64,000 nt of DNA from Ichthyosporea sp. XGB-2017a (lineage: Eukaryota; Opisthokonta; Ichthyosporea). The notes beneath the pieces were generated by a model. The model had not been told where the DNA came from. It worked only from the letters and a program-made list of their open reading frames with translations, and ran no database searches. The translations under genes and the position numbers were made by a program. Location of the stretch: contig PDIM01000010.1 in assembly GCA_002811675.1 (NCBI GenBank), positions 53,914-117,913 on the forward strand, given 5' to 3'. Positions 23,101-33,627 of the stretch are shown in pieces (the stretch's first letter is position 1; the number at the start of each line of letters is the position of its first letter).

Positions 23101-23768
23101 CACCAGCAAAGCTAGGAGTCTTCTATTTTTTAACATTTGCAAAGCAGATTCTATACACAACTTTGCATTCTCTGTAAACTGTGCAGGGGAATCTTTTTCA
23201 TCGGTACTGCGTATGAACATGCTCAGTGATTTGTTGGCCCCTCCAAGCAAAAACCCAAAGTAGTTAAACAAGACTTTGGCTACAAAAATGTATCTATTTT
23301 CCGGAACGTCCCCTGCTTTGACGTCTTCCTCTGGTGCTCTAAGATTGTGAATGAATGTTGTGGACAGCTTAATAAGTGCTGCAAACTGGAGTGATTTTTC
23401 AGGGAGTGCGTATTGTTCGATTACATCGAGAAACTGGAGAGGGGAAATTAGCAAAGTGCCAAGAGCGTGTTCAAAGTATGAAAAAATCAGTGCGCTTGGT
23501 TGAGGGCCGACGAGGATTTGCTTTAGCAAAATGTCTAGACATTCAAAGGATATTAGCAACCAAGAAAATAAAGAACAAGTATCGAAAACCAAAGTCTTTA
23601 CTTACCACACAAAGATTCTCCCTTGCAGTGTTTACCGCTTCGTATATGTGCCTGTGTAAGCATTCCCCATTGTACAGGAGTGTATCGTTTGCCCCAAGCG
23701 TAAAGCATTAGCTCCTGTAAGGAGTCAAATTCCCTTTCTTCTAAGCGATTCGAAACAGCAAGCACCAT
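20194..23768 (-). CDS. MED24: Mediator complex tail subunit, MED24/MED5/MED33-like
   Basis: Two exons, 23606-23768 and 20194-23534, join in phase 1 to 1167 residues. The N-terminus matches animal MED24: LQELMLYAWGKRYTPVQW aligns with its LKQAILQAWKERWSDYQW, and after the splice LLKQILVGPQPSALIFSYFEHA aligns with LLEQAMIGPSPNPLILSYLKYA. Further matches are LPPSLFYFEMLRNGLG, LLVQIPEVILRLEDF and the KLFDLSYALLHVIAQ block. The rest is helical HEAT-like sequence with no catalytic motif, as in the family. MED24 sits in the Mediator tail, which relays activators to RNA polymerase II. The first intron (23535-23605) is supported by a good donor (GTAAGT) and acceptor (GTCTAG). Its 5' end faces CC2D2A; its 3' end is 92 bp from the CFAP44 stop. 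Confidence 0.75.
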
Positions 23769-24500
23769 GATTTTCCGAAATAACTTAAAAGAGATAAAAC
23801 CCGCAAAAAAAAAAGAATCAAAACCTGTCGACTAAATCCCTATCTGGAATATTCGCGTAAGCTCCTTTGCAGAATCTTTCTTTTTCGCGTCCCCAACACG
23901 ACGCCCTGCTTCTCCCTTCCGATAAAAATAGTTAATCAACAACTATCGCGAAGCAATTAAAACAAATCTAGGTGAAGGCAGTTGCCACTCAAAGCCTTTC
24001 TATAGCTTCTTTGACAAACACCCGGGTGACAAACTATTTCGAGCAGGATGCTAAATGGCTTCACACGCGAGTCCAATGGAGAGAGAGATTAAAGAATCCT
24101 TCTTTAATACCTGTTTCGCGTTTCACATCCACTAAGGGCCTGTGAATCAGAATCTATCTATGCAACAATCACGGAGGAGGAGGAGAGGAAACAACGGAAA
24201 CAAAGGAAATATATGAAAAAATAAAAAAGAAACAAAAGAAAAAGAAACAAAAAGGATCATCATGATCAAGCAGGGCAGCCCTGGTGTCTGGTGATCCAGA
24301 TCCAGAGGGGCTATAAGGGGCCTAAAGGGTTACACGAGTCAGCCCTGCATTCCATTCCTCCCCCCCCCTTCCTGATAAATTCCTTCCCTCCCTTATTTTG
24401 TAACTTTTGTTCTTATCCCAAAGCCAGCCATTGATGGATCGATTGATTGATTCACTGTCAGTCCTTAGTCTAGTACAGATTTGCACCTATCTGGGGAATC
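23769..24500. promoter_or_regulatory. Divergent promoter region, MED24 / CC2D2A
   Basis: A 732 bp stretch with a purine-rich tract at about 24172-24262 and a GGGGCCTAAAGGGTTACACG element at 24317-24336. The AAAGGGTTA core (24324-24332) recurs upstream of the helicase and reductase genes. No open frame of note. Confidence 0.45.
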
Positions 24501-27500
24501 ATGAACGAAGATACAGAAGATACGAATGGACAGGATAAATCTTTCCTAAAGGAGAGACGGAAGAATAGAAGGAAAAAGGACTTTTCGTCTGAAGAAGATT
24601 TAGCCCCAGGGGCTTCTTTCACTGACAGTATCAGGGAAAGACTGAAAAATAGAATAGCCCAAGCAAGAAAGTCTTTAGAGTCTCCCACGGAAACGGTTCT
24701 TCGCAATGAGCACTCTAATCATTCAAGAATCCTTTCAGGTAGACGCAGTCTAGATACGATTTCCAGATTTGAAAATTCGTACGACTTTGACAAACACGGT
24801 CGAATGTCTGCAGTAGAAGAGATTAATGAAATTAATGACTATGACTTTTTCACCTCAACAACTTTGGTCAATGAAGCATCTACAAAGGATAACACACTTC
24901 AAGGAATAGCGTCATCTCTGGGAAATTTAGACCTTGTTACTAAAGAAGAGGAAATTGAGCAAGGGGAAAAGCAGGGTGAAAACCCAAAAGAGCCTGCAGA
25001 AGAAGCGCAAGAAGATGTAGCCGGCTCTAGGGATCTTGAAGAAGACAAAAAGGAATTCTATAACATTGAAATATGCAAATTGTCATACACGCCTCATCAA
25101 GAACGTATTGATCTTGAAAAGGAAATCTATTATACTGTGGATGGCAAGCCAGTGGCATTATGGAATGCCCAAGACCTAGAAAATGCTCCTCACTTGGGTG
25201 ATGATGGTTATTTTGTAGGGATTGAGCCTCTTCAGTCTGTGGGAAATTATAACAGAGCCTGCCAACGTCTACTGCATAATCCTGATCAAGGTTTGGGATG
25301 GTTTTCACCTAGTGGGTATAAGACTTCCCTTCCAGATCCTTTGAAGCCCTTCCCTAGCAAACCGTCGCTTTGGGACGATAGTGAGGTTGACCATAATTTA
25401 GACGCAAAATATGAAAAAGGTACACTGGAGGAATATGACCCCAAACTTATCCGCTTTACTGGGGATCAAACGGGTCAAACTAGAAAATATCAGCTTGATA
25501 TTGACATATCACGTCTTCAGTTTACCGACCATTACCTTTTTACAAAGGAGCAAGCTTTGTCTCAAGAGCTGGAAAACCTTTTTAATCAATATATTCTCAC
25601 AAATCGAATGGATATGGTAACCTATCTTACTCAAAAGCTTCGTTCGTTGAAATCCGGAATAATAACTATCCAAGAGAAGATTAAATCCTTAGAGGAAAGT
25701 AAAAGCTCCTCTGATTCTTCAAAGACCCCTTTAGTGTCTACGTCTCGGTTGCGCAACGCCATAGCTTCAATTCAAGAAAAAAATAGAAATGTAGAGGTCA
25801 AATCCTTACCAGTCAATGAGTACAGGAAAATATTGGCCGAGTATCGCCAAGAATTAAGGGAAGTTAGGCAATTACGAGATGAAGAAGAATACATCGAAAT
25901 TCGAATCGTAAAGAATATGATTGATGTATGGAATGAAATTAAGAAGCTCAGGCAAAAGCAGGGGTATCAAATAACAACGGTAAAGTTGGTTATTCATAAG
26001 CAAGAAGTGTATGACACCCAGGAAGATAAAAGAGTGTTTTTAAGGGAAATCAATGACGAGCTGGAAGAGCTGAGGTTTGATCACAGTACTTTGGTCCAAA
26101 AAGAATTTAATCAGCGACTAGCGGAGTACGAATATGAAAGAAAAAAGATGAAGCGGGAAAACAAAGCAACCGGCGAAGCTTCCAAAATTCTCAGCAAACT
26201 CAATAAGAGAAGAGTAAGAAAACAAGAAAGTGAAGGTGCCCCATTAGGGCAACTACTTTATGAAGATGATGAACCAAATGAAAGCCCTGATACTTCTATA
26301 GCAGGTGTTGAGAAAACTCCTGAAGAGATTCTTTACGAAACCAAGCTCGATCTACCATTTCACAAAGACGAACTATTAAACGGAATCAGTGAAAAAGCAT
26401 ACAAAAGGAAACGGAACCCTGGACAACCCTTCCTGATCCCCGAGCTCGTAGATTGCCAGCAGGTGACTTCCGAATATTCGCTCCCCGAGTACGAAATTCA
26501 GAGGCGTGGTAACATTAATCAAGAAAGGTATTATCTGAAAATATTGTTCAATGGCAAAGAAGTTTCAAAAACGGGTGCCAGACCTCTAGGGCACGATTTT
26601 ACGGTATCAATAGGCGAAATATTCAACCTTCAAATTATTGAGTGGCCAGAAAACGTGACCATTCAACTTTGGATGGTTTCTTCGCCTAGAGATACCCTCT
26701 TGGCTGATATTTATGTCGCCATACCAGATTACACCGTGTCATCTTCAAATGCACAGAGGGAAGAGCTTCAGTTTAGCACGGGGCAGCAGATTAACGGCTA
26801 TTTTGATGACCATGTTGTCAATCCGACACACTTGGTGAATACAGTTCGATATGTTTCTGGGGTCTTAATTGTCTCCGCCGGATGGGGCCAAGCTGATGAC
26901 GGTTCACCCCTTGCTCCAAGTTCAAATCAAATTTTTGCGCTTCAGAGAGGAAAGGGTGCCAAGGGGAGTGCTTTGGGACTAGATCCTCTTGCGGCAATAG
27001 GAGTCAAGGGTAATATCAATATTCAAAAACTGAGAACTTGGATTTTAGATAGTCGAATAGATCCTAATAACCCTAGAAATGCTGCCATTTTGGAAATGAT
27101 GAGAATATTAGAGGCCCAAAAAGGACAAGGCAACACTGATGAAGAAAACAATTCTTTTCGCCTTAACTATCAAGAGTATGACTGCAATTTTGTATTTGAA
27201 CGTCCAATCGAATCATCCAAGAGGTTTAAACTCTTACACCTCCGTGCTTTAAACGAACCTAATTATCGTAAAATGAAAATGGTGCCAACCGTTGAATATG
27301 AAATCGACCCTCTTACCCTGGGGAATACTCAGGATAAGGTAGCCCAGTTGGAGGATAATGAGTCTAAATTTAAGAAAAAAGAAGTAGGAAAGAGAATGAC
27401 TGAAATGTCTACATTCCTAAGAAACCTAAAGGAAAAGCAATTGCTAAAGTTCAGTAATACGAAAAAACTTGTCAGTCTTCAGGATGTTGTGATAGAGCAA

Positions 27501-29333
27501 CCAGTACCAACCATACAATTGGCATTTGATAGCCTAATTGAATTGATGAGTGTTAAAAGACCCCTGAAGCCAAAGAGAAGAGAGCGGACTCGACTTCATG
27601 CTTACAATCCAGATTCCTGCAAACTTATTGTCACCATTAACCGGGCTTTCAACGTTCCCATACGTACTCCAAATACTACGTCGACGTTAGAATCAACACT
27701 AAAAGGTTTTTCAGGGGCTAATGGTGAAGAAAAGACAGGATCCCAGATTTCTCAAAATGGATTTGTACGCCCATTTGTAGAAATTATGTTTCAGAGAAAA
27801 AGTGAAAGAACTAGAGTATTTGAAGGAAATAACCCTCAATGGAACGAAATTATGAGCTTGGACTTTTCTCCGGCCAATGGTGACTTTTCTCCTGCCAATC
27901 TCATGGCTGTCAGTGATGAAGTGTACTTTACGCTCTTTGATGAAATTGAAGTAGATGCCCTGGAAGATGATAGGCAAAAGGAGACTCATGAGCATATTAG
28001 ATATGAGAAACGATATCTAGGCTCTTTCAAAATTCCCTTTTCAACGGTTTATCTAAACACTAAAGTTGAAGGAAAATTCAAAATGACATCTCCACTGTAC
28101 ATGTTTGGTTATGAATACGATAAAAGCAACTTTTTATCAGGTCAAAATGAAAATACTGATACATTCTTGAGCACCTACATCACTCTAGAACCCCCTCTTC
28201 AGCATCCTTCGCAAATGCGGGATAGATTTGAGAGTATTGAAAGGGAGGATCTTCTTAGTTACGGCAAAACTTGGGAGAAACGTCTCTTACGCAAGCATTA
28301 TCTTAAGGATAGGACTATTCAGTTCACTGGGCAGGACATAAATGGGAAGCTTGTTTTTCTAACCAGATATATCAAATCGCAAAAACCACCAACCCAGTGC
28401 CGCGGTGTTCGCGAAATTGTGAAGTTTGTGTCAATGATACCTTTTGTTGACGATGCTGTTGCTTTTTCTGGAGACAGCACCTGTGATCTGTGGACAACTT
28501 CTGACCAATTCCTTGAGCTTGGGGCCGGGGATGAAGAAGAACATGCTATTCTCTTGTGCAACTACTTCCTATATTTCAAGAAAAATGCTTGGGTTGTGCT
28601 TGGGAAAGGTATCCCTGAAGGAAATACAGCATATGTGCTCACATATGAATCCTCATATCGCCTGTGGAATCCGAGCAAAGGCATTAGCTATGAAACAAGC
28701 GATCCGGACTGTCCATTGATGGAAGTTGGAACTGTTTTCAATGAAACCAACGTATGGGTGAATACTCAACTTTCTGCGAAACCTAGCCGAATGGACTTTA
28801 ACGTTAGCAACACGCGGAATTGGGCACCTTTCTTCACCAAAAACTTTCCACATAGGAGCTTGAGCTCAGTGCAAATTGATCATTTAATATATAGACAAAC
28901 TTCACCCGGTTATGTCGCGGAAGTTCAGCATTACATTGAAGATGTGCTGAGTCAGAGCATTGAGAACTGGAGAGAGAGATTTGTGACCCGATGGAATAGG
29001 ATTTGTAATCGCAACTTAAGACTTCTTTTGGAATCTTTCGAAAATAGTGCAAATGCTAGTGCAACCATGCAAGTGGATCAAAACACAATACTTCATGACA
29101 TTGTGCAGACATATGACCTGAATGGGTTTCCTATCAACTTCCCTTTTACCGACATTGACCCCATTGTCGAAGCTGTTTTCAATACTGGTGTACATATTAA
29201 AGAAGATGAAAACTGCGAATTTTCTCTTGCTGTCCACATCCATCCTTATCCTAATGACATCCTCTCTGTTTGGGTCTACGTTGCAGCACTTACTCGTAAA
29301 GTTAAAAGAACTACTGATCATGTCACCAATTAG
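24501..29333 (+). CDS. CC2D2A: Coiled-coil and C2 domain protein 2A, ciliary transition zone
   Basis: A single-exon gene of 1610 residues, almost exactly the length of animal CC2D2A (about 1620). The N-terminal third is charged with coiled coils (about 350-560). A C2-like middle region follows (about 690-800), then a clear C2 domain near 1036-1190 (LIVTINRAFNVPIRTP, FVRPFVEIMFQ, NPQWNEIMSLDF). Next is a transglutaminase-like fold near 1300-1430 (REIVKFVSMIPFVDD, GDEEEHAILLCNYFLY, YRLWNPSKG). In cilia this protein belongs to the MKS/B9 module of the transition zone, gating membrane protein entry. Its presence next to CFAP44 on the same chromosome supports a ciliated life stage. The stop is 51 bp from the convergent ORP gene. 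Confidence 0.95.
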   Translation: MNEDTEDTNGQDKSFLKERRKNRRKKDFSSEEDLAPGASFTDSIRERLKNRIAQARKSLESPTETVLRNEHSNHSRILSGRRSLDTISRFENSYDFDKHGRMSAVEEINEINDYDFFTSTTLVNEASTKDNTLQGIASSLGNLDLVTKEEEIEQGEKQGENPKEPAEEAQEDVAGSRDLEEDKKEFYNIEICKLSYTPHQERIDLEKEIYYTVDGKPVALWNAQDLENAPHLGDDGYFVGIEPLQSVGNYNRACQRLLHNPDQGLGWFSPSGYKTSLPDPLKPFPSKPSLWDDSEVDHNLDAKYEKGTLEEYDPKLIRFTGDQTGQTRKYQLDIDISRLQFTDHYLFTKEQALSQELENLFNQYILTNRMDMVTYLTQKLRSLKSGIITIQEKIKSLEESKSSSDSSKTPLVSTSRLRNAIASIQEKNRNVEVKSLPVNEYRKILAEYRQELREVRQLRDEEEYIEIRIVKNMIDVWNEIKKLRQKQGYQITTVKLVIHKQEVYDTQEDKRVFLREINDELEELRFDHSTLVQKEFNQRLAEYEYERKKMKRENKATGEASKILSKLNKRRVRKQESEGAPLGQLLYEDDEPNESPDTSIAGVEKTPEEILYETKLDLPFHKDELLNGISEKAYKRKRNPGQPFLIPELVDCQQVTSEYSLPEYEIQRRGNINQERYYLKILFNGKEVSKTGARPLGHDFTVSIGEIFNLQIIEWPENVTIQLWMVSSPRDTLLADIYVAIPDYTVSSSNAQREELQFSTGQQINGYFDDHVVNPTHLVNTVRYVSGVLIVSAGWGQADDGSPLAPSSNQIFALQRGKGAKGSALGLDPLAAIGVKGNINIQKLRTWILDSRIDPNNPRNAAILEMMRILEAQKGQGNTDEENNSFRLNYQEYDCNFVFERPIESSKRFKLLHLRALNEPNYRKMKMVPTVEYEIDPLTLGNTQDKVAQLEDNESKFKKKEVGKRMTEMSTFLRNLKEKQLLKFSNTKKLVSLQDVVIEQPVPTIQLAFDSLIELMSVKRPLKPKRRERTRLHAYNPDSCKLIVTINRAFNVPIRTPNTTSTLESTLKGFSGANGEEKTGSQISQNGFVRPFVEIMFQRKSERTRVFEGNNPQWNEIMSLDFSPANGDFSPANLMAVSDEVYFTLFDEIEVDALEDDRQKETHEHIRYEKRYLGSFKIPFSTVYLNTKVEGKFKMTSPLYMFGYEYDKSNFLSGQNENTDTFLSTYITLEPPLQHPSQMRDRFESIEREDLLSYGKTWEKRLLRKHYLKDRTIQFTGQDINGKLVFLTRYIKSQKPPTQCRGVREIVKFVSMIPFVDDAVAFSGDSTCDLWTTSDQFLELGAGDEEEHAILLCNYFLYFKKNAWVVLGKGIPEGNTAYVLTYESSYRLWNPSKGISYETSDPDCPLMEVGTVFNETNVWVNTQLSAKPSRMDFNVSNTRNWAPFFTKNFPHRSLSSVQIDHLIYRQTSPGYVAEVQHYIEDVLSQSIENWRERFVTRWNRICNRNLRLLLESFENSANASATMQVDQNTILHDIVQTYDLNGFPINFPFTDIDPIVEAVFNTGVHIKEDENCEFSLAVHIHPYPNDILSVWVYVAALTRKVKRTTDHVTN

Positions 29334-29384
29334 CATAACTATTAGACATACGAAAATTTCAAATAAACGATATTATTAAAGGAT

Positions 29385-30584
29385 TTATTTGTTTACAGAT
29401 TCAAAGATGTCTGAGTGTGGAAAGCTGTCACTGTCTTTGCACTTCCAGTACAAATTGTTAAAAACATATCTATTTGGAGCTCCACTGGCCGCCTTTTTGA
29501 ACCATGCGGGCTCATACTTAAACCCTTGCCTTTCCATCATTGATATCCTCATCCGCTCTTTCGTTTCGTATACAGTTTTAATCTCTTGCGCCTCAGAGAT
29601 GCGTCCTTTTTCAAGCATTCTAATATCGCTTCTGTTTCGAGAATCTGTAGCAGGAACACCCTTTTCTTCTTCATTCAAAATCAGTGTAAAATTAGAAAAA
29701 TCGTACATTTGAGCACTACTCGAAGGGAATGGTTTCATCTTGAAAATTTCCATGTATTCCACATCATCGATCATTGCAGCAGCAAATTCATCCCAATTCC
29801 CATCTATCTGAATATATTTGCCATCAATAAAACCATCAAAATGAACTTCTTTGTACGAATCCCCAATATCGCTATAGCTGCGATAAGGAATCTTCAAATA
29901 CTCCCCAGTAGCAACATTTTCCAGCTTAACATCCCCATAAATGTCGCCATACATTGTACCAAACAATATATTGTATATCCCGCCGTTTGGACGGTTGCAA
30001 ACATACACATCTCCAGTTTCATAAATTTTTATAACTAAATTTCCCTTTGGATTTACCGTAATATATGTTCCCATAAAGGAAATTTGCTCCTCGAGATTGA
30101 AATCAAAAGACCAACTACTCGATTCGCAGTGCAAAGCAATAATACTTGGGTTAACGGATACTTGTTCGGCAACAGCTCTGAATCCCCTCTCTTTCATCAA
30201 GTCAAGCTCAAAGGTTTCCCCAAGTAGTGGGGTAAATGGCTTCCTTCCACGAAAGAATGTACAATAGGGAGCTATAGTGAAACCATATATATATGCAAAG
30301 CGTTTGCAAGGGCAGCTCTCGGCGGCAGCCTTATCCAATATTTCTGCATAATCAAGCTCTTCACATACACGCTGAAGCATAGATATGGGCTCAAGCACAT
30401 CTGTAGGAAAACTTAACTTGGACAAATCCTGCGAAAATGCATTTTTCAGAAATGAAACAATGCTGACTTTACCAGGAGAAACTGCAGGAAGCTTTGTCCT
30501 CCTCGTTCGAATCTTTTTTGGATCCTCCTCCTTCTCCTTTGGACTAGCCTCCATGATATCGTTTTCTTTCACGTTCAAAGGCAT
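29385..30584 (-). CDS. Oxysterol-binding protein-related protein (ORD only) with altered PI4P site
   Basis: A 399-residue, single-exon protein consisting almost only of the OSBP-related lipid transfer domain, like yeast Osh4. Family marks include SFPTDVLEPISMLQ (lid and start of barrel), KPFTPLLGETFEL, GTMYGDIYGDVKLEN and the closing EPAWFKK. The signature EQVSHHPP is changed to EQVSVNPS (residues 140-147), and the Asn of KPxNPxLGE is Thr118. In Osh4 that Asn and the two His coordinate the PI4P head group, so this protein probably does not exchange PI4P in the classical way, though it may still carry another lipid. No PH, ankyrin or FFAT motif is evident. The start is the first ATG of the frame; a second Met at 11 is possible. 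Confidence 0.88.
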   Translation of the reverse strand: MPLNVKENDIMEASPKEKEEDPKKIRTRRTKLPAVSPGKVSIVSFLKNAFSQDLSKLSFPTDVLEPISMLQRVCEELDYAEILDKAAAESCPCKRFAYIYGFTIAPYCTFFRGRKPFTPLLGETFELDLMKERGFRAVAEQVSVNPSIIALHCESSSWSFDFNLEEQISFMGTYITVNPKGNLVIKIYETGDVYVCNRPNGGIYNILFGTMYGDIYGDVKLENVATGEYLKIPYRSYSDIGDSYKEVHFDGFIDGKYIQIDGNWDEFAAAMIDDVEYMEIFKMKPFPSSSAQMYDFSNFTLILNEEEKGVPATDSRNRSDIRMLEKGRISEAQEIKTVYETKERMRISMMERQGFKYEPAWFKKAASGAPNRYVFNNLYWKCKDSDSFPHSDIFESVNK

Positions 30585-30934
30585 GATCCCAACCTACCTC
30601 ATTCACACGCACATCCACCCAGGGGTCAGGGGCCATTCAACTCTATAATCCCTTTTATCTAAAATGAAGTGCAGAATTATGGCACAGGGGGTGGCCCTTG
30701 CACAGATAAAAATAACCCTGCGCCCCCATTGGCCGGGTTGGGGTCACCCGATAGCTAGAGCCTAGAAGGGGAGAACACGGGGGCGGACTATAGCTCTAGG
30801 TAGGAGCAGGAAAGGGTTAGAACTAGCTATGACCTTAGCTGTTAGCTGGCCATTGTGGGGCTGATTCAAATCACTTGACAGTCTCTTCTCGCCAACCAGA
30901 GTAGGCCTCTTGGCCCCTTCCACAACCCTCAATT
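30585..30934. promoter_or_regulatory. Divergent promoter region, ORP / SF1 helicase
   Basis: A 350 bp GC-richer region shared by two divergent genes. AAAGGGTTAGAAC lies at 30811-30823, about 110 bp before the helicase ATG, and a GGCCCTTGCAC element lies near 30690. Confidence 0.45.
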
Positions 30935-33166
30935 ATGTCTGGAAAGGGGAAGAAGAAGATGGTATTAACCCTCGGGAAGCTAGATGCCCCGGCGGCTGCC
31001 CCGGGGGTTGGAAAGAAGGAGAGGGGCGGGGAGACCAAACCAAATGCATGGGGTAGTGCAAATAGTAAGAGCATAGGATCTGCGTGGGGAATCAAGAATG
31101 GTAATACTGTCGCCACGACTGTTTCCGCTCCTGCTAATGAAGAAAGTTTCGAATTGAAAGACGGTTTCAAAAAAGGGGGATTTACAGTGGAAAGTACTTC
31201 CGATTCTAAGAATGCAACGAATTTGAGAATGCCTGAGATAGAGTCTCTGTTTCTTGGCAGTAGATCTTCTGACGATCCCTATCCCGAGTATGCCCATCTT
31301 CGACCATTTTATAACCCAAAGACGTGCTTTCCAAAAAAAATGAAAAACATATTTGAAACCCCTACAGAGTACTTCCAAACGCTGATGAACAACGTCCTTG
31401 CTGAGTTGTGGGGTTTTCTTATTGCAGCTCGTGATGCGCGCTTTGTTGTTAAATCTTCTTCCGAAGGTATTTTGTCACAAGTGTATGTAAGAGCTTCCTC
31501 TGATTTCTCTGAAAGCATTTACCAGAATATGCTCGAGATTGATGGCAGATATCATCTAGTGGTGAGTTTCAAAGTACTTGGCAGCAATGGCTCCTTTATT
31601 GCGAATATCGTTCCTGACTTAAAACCTTCTTATCAGCCTGGAGTTAAGCTCAAAGCGAAATGGATTGGGTATATTGGAAACTTTATATACATGTACCAGG
31701 CCATACACGGCTTCTTGCTGGATAAAAGACCGCCTTTTGATGTTCTTAAGTGTATAGTTGACCCTTCAAAACGAATTAAATCATGTACGTTTGTTAACAA
31801 TGATAGCTATAGCATCAAATGCAACGAATCTCAGGAAAGTGCAGTTACAGGGCTTGATAATGTTGTGGAAGTGGTTCACGGGCCTGGGGGAACAGGAAAG
31901 TCGACTACAATCGCAAATATCATTCTAAGAAGATGTGATCGGCACCTTTATACTGCTGTTGTTTGTGAAAGGAACAAAGCTGTTGATTCAATTGTGGAAA
32001 AAATTTGTGACAATGCCAATATTTTAGTTGTCGGCAATCCTAATAGATTGGGGAAAGTGGCAAGAGAGTACACGTTGGAGGCTTTGATTGCAAGGCACCC
32101 GAATGTTCTGCAACTTGAGGAGGAAATAATGATACTGCAGGACAAATATGAACTTTATACGGAGCAGTTGCACGCACTTGGTGTTGGGTATGGGGAAAAC
32201 AATTCTATTCAAGTAGCGCTTGATAGTATCAAGAAAGAAGTCGAGGTTAAACAAGCTAGTGTCGGCTTAGTGAAAGCGACCAGTAGAGACTCCATTATCG
32301 CAAATACTCAAGTCCTTTTGTCTACCATTGCGCTTGCGCCAGCTTTTCGAAGGGAAATATCTCTTACTTTAAAGGTTGATACTCTGATAATTGATGAAGC
32401 CGGGTGTATTTCCGAGTTGTGCATTCCTCACTTATTGGAATTAGAGCCCTCCAATATGATCTTATTAGGGGACCATTGTCAATTGAGACCTCTTTCATTT
32501 ATAGCTGACAAGCGATATAGCGATTGTAACCACGATAGAAGTCTCTTGGAGAGGGTTGCGGAGGTTCTTCCTGAAAGCTCAGTTCATTTATTGTCTTCTC
32601 AATACCGGATGTGTAAAGAAATATGCGACTTTGTGTCGATGTGGTTCTATAATGGGAAACTTAAGTGTGAACGAAAGAGCATGCTCAACAGCCTGGAGTG
32701 GATTGAGTCCCCAGATGCTTGTGAATTGCAGGAGGGATCATCATTATATAACAATGAAGAAGTGCGCATTGTAGAGCAAATTTACACCGAGGTCCGCAGA
32801 ACATCGATGGATTCAACTATCATGGTAATTTCTTTTTACAAACCTCAGGTTAATGCACTTGCAAAGCGCCTTCAATATGATCTTAGGAGAGACAGAGATT
32901 TGTCAGTTGCTTCTGTTGATGCTTCGCAAGGATCAGAAGCTGATGTAGTTATTTTATCGTGCGTAAGAAGCAATTTACAAAGCCTCATAGGCTTTGTTTC
33001 GGATTACCATCGTCTGTGCGTGACCTTTTCCAGAGCAAAGAACCGGCTGATTGTTGTGGGAAACACAAAGACTTTTATGAATACGAAGGATATTGCAACA
33101 AAACGCCTATGGCTGGACCTGTACAATAGAAGCAAAGTGACAACATTGACAAATAAACCGAATTAA
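30935..33166 (+). CDS. Superfamily 1 helicase, UPF1/SEN1-like
   Basis: A 743-residue, single-exon SF1 helicase. Residues 1-90 are Gly/Lys-rich and disordered. The helicase core begins at about 290 with motif I GPGGTGKST (about 316), motif II as IIDEAG (about 485), motif III GDHCQLRP, motif IV SQYRM, motif V VDASQGSEADVVIL and motif VI FSRAKNRL. This set is typical of the UPF1-like group (UPF1, SEN1, IGHMBP2, NFX1-type), which unwinds RNA or DNA 5' to 3'. The region before motif I contains a 1B-like beta-barrel. No CH zinc domain of UPF1 and no R3H domain of IGHMBP2 is visible, so the exact orthologue is unclear. Confidence 0.88.
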   Translation: MSGKGKKKMVLTLGKLDAPAAAPGVGKKERGGETKPNAWGSANSKSIGSAWGIKNGNTVATTVSAPANEESFELKDGFKKGGFTVESTSDSKNATNLRMPEIESLFLGSRSSDDPYPEYAHLRPFYNPKTCFPKKMKNIFETPTEYFQTLMNNVLAELWGFLIAARDARFVVKSSSEGILSQVYVRASSDFSESIYQNMLEIDGRYHLVVSFKVLGSNGSFIANIVPDLKPSYQPGVKLKAKWIGYIGNFIYMYQAIHGFLLDKRPPFDVLKCIVDPSKRIKSCTFVNNDSYSIKCNESQESAVTGLDNVVEVVHGPGGTGKSTTIANIILRRCDRHLYTAVVCERNKAVDSIVEKICDNANILVVGNPNRLGKVAREYTLEALIARHPNVLQLEEEIMILQDKYELYTEQLHALGVGYGENNSIQVALDSIKKEVEVKQASVGLVKATSRDSIIANTQVLLSTIALAPAFRREISLTLKVDTLIIDEAGCISELCIPHLLELEPSNMILLGDHCQLRPLSFIADKRYSDCNHDRSLLERVAEVLPESSVHLLSSQYRMCKEICDFVSMWFYNGKLKCERKSMLNSLEWIESPDACELQEGSSLYNNEEVRIVEQIYTEVRRTSMDSTIMVISFYKPQVNALAKRLQYDLRRDRDLSVASVDASQGSEADVVILSCVRSNLQSLIGFVSDYHRLCVTFSRAKNRLIVVGNTKTFMNTKDIATKRLWLDLYNRSKVTTLTNKPN

Positions 33167-33627
33167 ATGTACATGTTCCAACTCATTTAGCTCTAGCTTT
33201 CATGAGTTGAAGCATGTTTGGAATATCGCGTTCCTATCAGATGATGAGTCATCAATGGATGTTTACATTTGAAATGCTTATTTGCAGGCACAAACTAAAG
33301 GTTCCAAAAGAGGATCAATGCAAATCCTCTCACCTTGTCACATTTGCTCGAGGAGTTAAAGGGTTAGCACTTTGCATGGCCCCTCCCATACAAAAGAAAG
33401 GCGGAGTACATAATTAATAATATATCTCCGTAAATAATTATGTGTCCTTATTATGTCGAAGGGACACACTTGTAGTGGACCCCGCCTGCAGCCCACAAGT
33501 CACAACACTGCATGTCCATTGTCCAGGGCCAGCTATGAGCTATCCCGTGAAATGGACGGAGACGTAGGAGACGGAGATTAGTGAGTGAGTTAGTTAAGCT
33601 GTACTGGGCTGGAGAACTTGATGTACG
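33167..33627. other. Intergenic / promoter of the AKR7-like gene
   Basis: A 461 bp stretch between two + strand genes. It contains AAAGGGTTAGCAC at 33358-33370 followed by ATGGCCCCTCCC, a close relative of the element before the helicase and CC2D2A genes. A 67-codon frame at 33214-33417 has no features. Confidence 0.45.
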
